Below, one piece after another: positions 50,201 through 56,500 of a stretch of 64,000 bases of DNA. The notes beneath the pieces were generated by a model. The model was not told the origin of the DNA. It saw only the letters and a program-made list of their open reading frames with translations, and ran no database searches. Each line of letters begins with the position of its first letter. Positions within the stretch are counted from its first letter, which is position 1. A program made the translations under genes and the position numbers. Origin of the DNA: Bacteroidia bacterium (GTDB taxonomy: Bacteria; Bacteroidota; Bacteroidia; 2-12-FULL-35-15); NCBI GenBank assembly GCA_030654175.1, contig JAURXZ010000049.1:218334-282333 (forward strand), in the 5' to 3' direction.

Positions 50201-50288
50201 AATGACTTTCGAAAAAAAAATCCGTGGCAATCTTAGATTTTTTTTTATCGAAGAATGAACTATAATATGAATGCCTGAATAAAACCAC
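44280..50288 (-). CDS. Giant SprB-repeat surface protein with CBM-like head and T9SS type B domain (paralogue 3)
   Basis: The open frame codes for up to 2002 aa from a GTG at 50288; no in-frame ATG precedes the hydrophobic signal segment (LIFFNLPISLFYLFLFLGLF). A TTG at 50168 (codon 41) would give a normal-length signal peptide and 1962 aa, and seems the better start. The head (about 80-255) starts GTNLVANGNFSAGNTSF and reads like a carbohydrate-binding jelly-roll (WCQTISVNPNSTYQFSTWV, ending NDFGLDDIVF). After the Ig-like GGIWSGGGGTFSPTNTT come 15 SprB units (about 429-1506), the NDTLCLGQSG region, two PKD-like domains (about 1735-1890) and the type B sorting domain (about 1899-2002, ending LLRY). 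It is the shortest complete paralogue. Sugar binding is inferred from the head's shape only. Confidence 0.93.
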   Translation of the reverse strand: MVLFRHSYYSSFFDKKKSKIATDFFFESHFYKQFLTKESRLRSLLFQYDHKLIFFNLPISLFYLFLFLGLFFSSLLSKGQCPSGTSPSGTNLVANGNFSAGNTSFSSAYSYCNSANCLYPEGRYGIGTNANYFHGAFSGHDHTTGNGNFMIVNGKGIPNSSVWCQTISVNPNSTYQFSTWVCSVHPSSPAKLQFWANGVLLGPVFNAPSSTNTWVNFSATWNSGTNTTINICIKNQNTNPAGNDFGLDDIVFQKCCAPVIANAGSNVALCFGQTSTTLTATGTGGVAPYSYLWNNVNPAQSIVVGSGVYTVKISYPGCPPAYSTATVTSYSVAISANAGADKTVCKQNPITTLSGSIIGAIGGIWSGGGGTFSPTNTTLSGVNYSPTAAELTNGFVDLTLTTTGNGSCAPGTDIVRINYVGFNGIVSFTQTPVSCFGGNNATATVSISNGTTPYTYSWNTAPAQSTPTVSNLAVGSYSVTITNGIGCTSSNSVTISQPLPLALSSSVTNVTCAGGSNGAISVTATGGTSPYTYLWSNGNTTSQISNLTSQTYSITVTDSKTCQKTSTFTIDQPLPVTVLLAPTAVTCFNENNGSANSTVSGGTSPYTYNWSSGATSPNASGLQAGTFTLSVTDISGCTGSNSTIITQPSALVPTATVTNATCNYLNNGTATTATSGGTPGYTYVWQPGGQTTTSINNLSGGTYTLTTTDLSGCTATSFATIEELSPLSINYISQIDVSCFGGNNGCVTANPSGGVPNYTYLWTPGGNTSSTLSNLIAGTYTVIVTDSKGCTATDSVTISQPSAPLSVSTSSLPATCYGGTNGSVSSAASNGTGPYTYFWMPESLAVQNIPNLAAGTYTVTATDSKGCTDTNSVSINQPDQIVLSTTSVNSDCGQPNGQTSVSIVSGGNFPFNYLWSPTGGTNAAVTGLVSGAYTVTVTDLNGCTSTQFGNVGENSAPLLTIYSVVNVSCNGGSNGSAKVGTIGGVGPFTYSWMPSGGNDSIATGFTAGSYTVTVTGSNNCQSLATIIPGITEPPALLISVSKTAVACFGGNDGTASAIASGGAPGYTYLWSNGGTSSQISNLSAQTYTIEVTDTNSCIQTLPVLINEAPELNLGISSTTNVSCHGLSDGTATATVSGGTMGYTYNWLPLGGNGPLGTGLSNGTFTLTVTDFNGCVKQDSASIIQPSQALSATNTVSNITCFGASNGTAGIHPVGGTTNYSYQWNPSVSLNDTAYGLSSGNYTVLIADNNGCETNLAISITEPSEISGSLVSANPSCGLSNGSISSQLSGGLLPYTYLWSDGASTTSGITGLGMGVYNLLVTDASNCVKSLSANLTVMPAPAITVSSINNVSCFGGNDGSATINITQGTPPYAIKWTPSGGNGLTASILSVGTYTINVTDASGCLTIDSLTITEPAPVDVSISSLTDVLCNGGNTGSITVAATGGTGPLYTYSWTPVMSDSSTAANLSIGTYTVNVTDQNNCLKSISATITEPALLSASVDTLIHASCYGGPGSATILASGGAIPYNYSWSAPAVGQTGNEANGLVAGSYTVTITDTTGCVTSINLIIKEPLEVITSSGENDTLCLGQSGSVSATAVGGAGGYYYYAWQPSGAITTGTLPITPTNDITYTVVAYDQIGCPGAPETVSAIVYNLTPDNVYAIGTSPICPGQSAAIHVETTGSTGPLTYQWNNNLGTGTGVYLVTPAQPTTYIVTVNTMCGLSVTDSVNILFNPQPAIALTSATNALCVPGSLPFFDNSITGNTDDPITSWEWNFGDGSSSAEEDPIHNYSQPGTYLVSLTVTTARGCTSNNFSGPLMIIAHPIPTSAFSVSSTNLELPYDVLMCTNQSINASTYSWSFGDNGTSTLVNPQYVYSSVGVFKIQLIAMSQYGCTDTAFAEVTADADVIFPNVFTPNPNGSQGGIYALDNLSNDIFFPYSSGVIDFKIEIFNRWGEEIFESLDIKKGWDGYYRGVICQQDVYVFKAYVKLNNGKVFYKNGDVTLLRY
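47885..48345 (-). repeat. Single A/B SprB unit pair in paralogue 3
   Basis: Units 4-5 are one NATCNYLNNGTATT unit and one DVSCFGGNNGCVTANP unit. This is the minimal state of the zone that holds nine pairs in paralogue 1. Confidence 0.75.
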
Positions 50289-50568
50289 GTGATAAATAGA
50301 TTGATCGAAAATACTAAACGCAGTTTAAATTTTCCGCATAATTATTTTTGCAGCAAAAAAATATGTTTTTTGTTTTACGCAAAAAAAACGTTAAAGTTGC
50401 TGTTTTTTGTGATTTGCATAGAAAAAACATCATTTCTAAATGATAATAAGAATGGTATCTTTTAAGGAGATTTTCTTTTTTTTATGAAGTAGCGGTAGTT
50501 TGAAAAAGGGATGAGTTATCAGATGTTGATTTTTTTTATAATTTAAAAACAGAAAAATTGATTTTTTT
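50289..50568. other. Intergenic region between paralogues 3 and 4
   Basis: This 280-bp, very AT-rich stretch has several A and T runs (for example around 50345-50395 and 50525-50570). No gene, clear promoter pair or copy of the flank repeat seen after paralogues 2 and 3 was found. Confidence 0.5.
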
Positions 50569-53500
50569 CTAATATCTAAGAAGCGTAACATCCCCGTTTT
50601 TATAAAATACTTTTCCGTTGTTGAGTTTAACGTAGGCTTTAAAAACATATACGTCCTGCTGACATATAGCTCCTCTGTAATACCCATCCCAACCTTGTTT
50701 TATATCTAATGACTCGAAAATTTCTTCACCCCAGCGATTAAAAATTTCTATTTTAAAATCAATTACTCCTGAACTGTAAGGGAAAAAGATATCATTACTG
50801 AGGTTATTCAAATCGTATATTCCTCCCTGGCTGCCGTTTGGATTTGGGGTAAACGCGTTAGGGAAAACCACATCAGCGTCTGTTGTAATCTCTGCAAAGG
50901 CTGTGTCAACACAGCCATATTGCGACATTGCAATCAGTTGAACCTGGAAAACACCCAAGGAGGTGTATACATATTGAGGATTAAATTGGGTAGATGTCCC
51001 GGCATCTCCAAATTCCCAGTAGTATGAAGTGGCACCTACTGATTGATTGTTTAGAATTAATACATCATAAGGAAGATTAAGATTAGTTGAGTTTATTGAA
51101 AATGCCGCAGTTGGGATAGGGTGAGCAGTAATCGCTATTGGTGCCGATAAATTATTATTGGTACATCCGCCTGAAGTTGTGACAGTCAAAGTAACAAGAT
51201 AATCACCAGGTTGTGCATAATTATGGTCAGGGTCTTCCTCATTTGAGGTTGTACCATCTCCAAAGTTCCATTCCCACCCGGTGATAGGATCATCAATATT
51301 TCCTGTAACAGAATTATCAAAAAATGGCATGTATCCCGGAACACATAATGTATTTGCTGCCGATGATAAAGCAATTGTAGGTGGCGGATTAAAAAGAACC
51401 TCAACCGAATCAGAAACCGATAAACCGCACATATTACTAACCGTAACTATGTAAGTTGTAGGTTGGGCAGGTGTTACCAGAAAAATACCGGTTCCTGTTC
51501 CCAAATTATTATTCCATTGATAAGTTAATGGACCCGTTGTTCCGGATGTTTCAACATATATAACAGAACTTGCACCAGGGCAAATAGGAGTAGTGCCCAA
51601 AGCCTGAATATTTGCAGCAGTCAAATTATATACAATAGCAGTAACAGTATCAGGTGTTCCTGCACATCCAATTTGGTCGAAAGCAACTACAGTATATGTT
51701 GTATTGCTTGTTGGCGTAATGGGCAATGTACCTGAAGTGATGGCACCTGAAGGTTGCCATGTGTAATAATAATTACCAGCTCCACCCACAGCTGTTGCAG
51801 ATACACTTCCGGTTTGGCCAAGGCATAGTGTATCATTTGCACCGGTTGATGTCATTACCTGCAAGGGGTGTTTAACTATCAGGTTAGTGCTTGTAACACA
51901 TCCATTTGTATCTGTAATTGTAATAGTATAAGAACCTGCTATAAGATTGTTTGCTTCACTTCCTGTTTGTCCAATAGCAGGAGCGGACCATGAATAACTA
52001 TAAGGCAGAACCCCTCCGGATGCAATTACTGAAGCACTTCCAAAACCATTAAAACAAGTTGCATGAATAATAGTATCAACAGCAGAAGAAAGTGATGTGG
52101 GTTCTGTAATGGTAGCAGAAATTGCTTTAAAGCAATTGTTTTGATCCATAACATTTACAGTATAAGTTCCAATAGAAAGATCAGTTGCTGTGGCTGAAGT
52201 GGCGCCCCCAGGAGCCCATAAATAAGTATAAAGAGGCCCTGTACCTCCCGAAGGAGCAACAGATATAGATCCTGTACTTCCTCCATTACATAAAACATCT
52301 GTTACCGAAGAAATAGAAACATCAACCGGAGTGGGTTCTGCGATGATAATGCTATCCATTGTCAGACATCCTAAAGCATCTGTTACATTTATAGTGTAAG
52401 TTCCGATAGATAGAACCGAAGCAGTTAAACCATTACCACCTGATGGTGACCAGTTTATTGTATAAGGTGCCGTTCCTTGTGTAATATTTATAGTTGCAGA
52501 CCCATCATTTCCTCCAAAACAGGAAACATTGTTCAAAGTAGAAACCGCTATACTTGGATCGGGTGCAAATGTAAGAGTTGATGACAGTGATTTGGTGCAA
52601 CCTGAAGCGTCAGTTACTGTTAAATTATAAACTCCCGTTCCTAAACCATTTATTGATGAGGTTGTAGCGGCCCCATATGACCATAAATATGTATATGGCA
52701 ATACACCTCCTGATAATTGAGATGAGATAGAGCCATTTGATAAACCACAGGAAGGATTTACCGATACCAATGAGCCCCCGATTTCTGAAGGTTCTGTTAT
52801 GCTGATTGCAAGGTTTGTTTCACAGCCGTTATTATCGGCAATTAAAACAGTGTAATTGCCGGAAGCAAGACCGGAAGCTGTATCATTCATTGATGCAGAA
52901 GGATTCCATTGATATGTGTAATTAGTTGTTCCACCAACCGGATGAATACCGGCAGTACCGTTTGATGCTCCAAAACAGGTGATGTTGGAAACCGTGTTGG
53001 TTGCAGATAAAGCCTGGCTTGGTTGAGTGATCGCCACAGAATTCTGATCTACACAACCATTAAAATCAGTTACCGTTAACGTATATGTTCCATCTGATAA
53101 GCCTGTTCCTACAGGGCCATTTCCTCCCAATGGAAACCAGTTATAAGTATAACCCATGGTGCCTCCGCTAACAGTTGCTGTTGCTGTCCCATCACTTAAA
53201 CCATAACAAGTAACATTGGTAACAGATGGAATTACCAGATTCAACGCACCAGGCTCATTAATTATAACAGGTAGGCTTTGCACACAGTTATTGAAATCAG
53301 TAACCTGTATAGTATACGTTTGAGCCGATAGATTGGATATTAGAGTTGAAGTGCTACCATTGCTCCACAAATACGAATAAGTAGGTGCGCCCCCTGAAGC
53401 CGTGGCAGAAGCTGTTCCATCATTATCTCCAAAACAAGTAACAGAGGTTTTGGTAACAGTAATCAAAATAGGATAGGGTTGTGTTATTTCCGGACTAATT

Positions 53501-56500
53501 GCAGGAGCAGATTGGCATAAATTAGCATCCGTCACAGTTACAGTATAGGTACCAGGCAATAAACCTGTTGCGATCGAATCAGTGTTGCCAGATGGCATCC
53601 ATGAGTAGGTGAATGGGCCAGTTCCACCTGTAACACTTACTATTGCAGTTCCATTAGAACCTGCATTACAGGTTACATTACTAGTTGAAAATACACTTGC
53701 TACCGGACTTGCATTATTATTTACCGTTACCCCATCTGTAGAAATACATCCATTCCCGTCAGTTACTTTAACTGTATATGCTCCAGCCAGAAGAGCCGGG
53801 GCTATAGAATTAGTTCCCCCTGAGGGAGACCATAAGTATAAATAGCCTCCGGCCCCTCCCGATGCAGTTACAGAAGCCTGTCCGTTAGCCAGGCTGCAAT
53901 TGGAATTGATGCTGTCTGAAGTAAGTATTACTTGTGTAGGTTGGGTTACAGTAATAGAGTTATTATAGATACATCCTTTTAAGTCAGTCAGGGTAAGTGT
54001 ATAGGATCCTGAACTTAGATTAGAAATAGAGGCCGCATTAAAATTTCCTGGCATCCAATTGTAGTTATATGGAGCTGTTCCACCGATTGCTGTAGCAGAA
54101 ACGGAACCGTCAGATCCTCCAAAGCAGTTGCTGGGTGTAAAAGTTAAAGAGGCAGAAAGTGTGGAAGGTGCCTGAGTGATAGTAAAAGGTGTTGTTTCTA
54201 CACAACTATTGGTATCAGTAACCTGAACGGTATAAGAAGTTGCTGAAAGATTAGATACGCTTAATCCCATTGTTCCTCCAGGCAACCATTGATAGGTATA
54301 ACCGGGGGTGCCGCCTGATATAACTGCAGCAGCTGTTCCATCATTGCCACCAAAACAACTCACCGGAGTTTTTGTGACTGCTATTAAAATCGGAGAAGGT
54401 TGAGTGATGTCAGGACTTGTAGTAGCGAGAGATTTACAGCCATTGGATCCGGTTACGGTTACTGTATAAGATCCTGCTGTAAGTCCTGTTGCAATTGAAT
54501 CTGTACCACCTGATGGCATCCAGGAGTATGTAAATGGACCAATACCTCCAATAGTACCAACTTTAGCAGAACCATTTGTTCCTCCAAAACAACTTACATT
54601 GATAACTGAAAAAATAGTTGCAACAGGTGCTGCGTTTTCATTCACATTCCCAAATTGTGATGCAGTGCATCCAATAGAATCTGTTACGATAACAGTATAT
54701 GCACCGGTTAACAATCCTATAGCCGTATCATTTGTTCCACCTGCAGGCGACCAGAAATAAGTGTAAGGATCATTTCCTCCTGATACCGAAACAGAACTTT
54801 GTCCGTTAGGTAAACCACAGTCTGAATTAACACTGGTGGTAGTGAGTATTATTTGTGCCGGTTGGGCTACAGAAATTGAATTAGAGCTAACACATCCTAA
54901 TGAATCGGTTGCTGTAACTGTATAAGTTCCTCCTGCAAGGTTTGAAACGTTTTGTCCGATAAGGCTTCCGGGCATCCAGCTATAAGTGTATGGCCCTGTT
55001 CCGCTTGTTGCTGAGGAAGAAACTGAACCGTCCGTTGCTCCATAACACGTGGCAGGTAAAGATGATGCAGAAACAACAAGAAGGGGTGGTTGAGTGATAA
55101 TAACCGAATTTGTGGTAAAACAACCTTTGGCATCTGTAACCGTAACAGAATAGGTTCCGGCAGTTAAGTTTATTCTGGATGAGGTAGTTCCTCCTCCAGC
55201 TGCCCATAAATAAGAATAATTTGGTGTTCCACCGGAAGAGGAGGCTGTAACGCTACCATCATTTTCCCCAAAACAGCTTACATTTGTTTGTGATGCGAAA
55301 CTTATGGTGAAAGGTGGCGGTTCGGTAATTACCGGATTTGCTATTGCTGCACATCCGTTGGAGTCAGTTACAGTTAAGGTGTAAGTTCCGCTGGATAAGT
55401 TGTTGATAGATAAGGTGGTGAGTGACCCTGGTTGCCATAGGTAAGTATATCCGGGAGTTCCTCCCGAAATATCAACTGTAGCTGTTCCGTCATTTAAAGA
55501 ATTGCAGGTTTCATTGGTCACGGATGTTTCTAATCCCAATGGTGAAGGTTGAGTAATAACAACAGAATTTGTTAAAAAACAGCCTTTAGAATCTGTAATG
55601 GTAACTGAATATGTTCCTGCCGATAAATTTGAGGTTGTAGCTGAAGTTGCTCCTCCGGGAGCCCATAAATAGGTATATAGGGGAGTTCCACCGGCAGGAC
55701 TTGCTGTTACTGAACCATCTGCTCCTGCATAACAACTTACATTTGTTTGTGCTGTGAAACTTATTGCAATTGGCGAAGGTTCTGTGATCGTGGCATTTGC
55801 GACTCCAGTACATCCTTTCGAGTCAGTTACTGTTAAAGTATGGTTTCCGCTTGATAAATTATATATACTATCAGTTGTTTGTAAACCAGGTTGCCACAAA
55901 TAAGTATAAGTAGGGGTACCACCAGAAGCAATTACTTTTGCCGTTCCATTATTCAGAGAACCGCAGGTTTCATCAGTACTTGTTGTACTTGCCGTAACTA
56001 TTGTGGGTTGTGTTATTACAACCGAATTTATAGTATCACATCCATTGGCATCCGTAATAGTTACTGAATAGGTTTGAGCGCTGAGATTTGAGATCTGGGA
56101 TGTTGTTGCACCATTGCTCCATAAATAAGTAAAGGTTCCGTTTCCTCCTGCAGGGTTAGCAATTACAGACCCATTATTCCCACCAAAACAACTTACATTA
56201 ACCTGGCTGATAAAATTAATTGTTAAAGGTGTAGGCTGTGCAATTACTGCAAAAGTAGTTGCCTGGCATCCATTCAAATCTTTTGCAATTAAGGTATAAG
56301 TTCCACTTGATAAATTAGATATAGTACCAGTAGTTTGGGCTCCAGGTTGCCATAAAAAAGTATATCCGGGTGTACCTCCCGAAAGGATAGCTGTTGCAGA
56401 TCCGTTATTCAAATCACTACAGGTCTCATCTGTTTTTGATGTACCTGCTATTAAAGCTGTGGGCTGTACAATGGTTACAGAATTAGAAGCAAAACATCCC

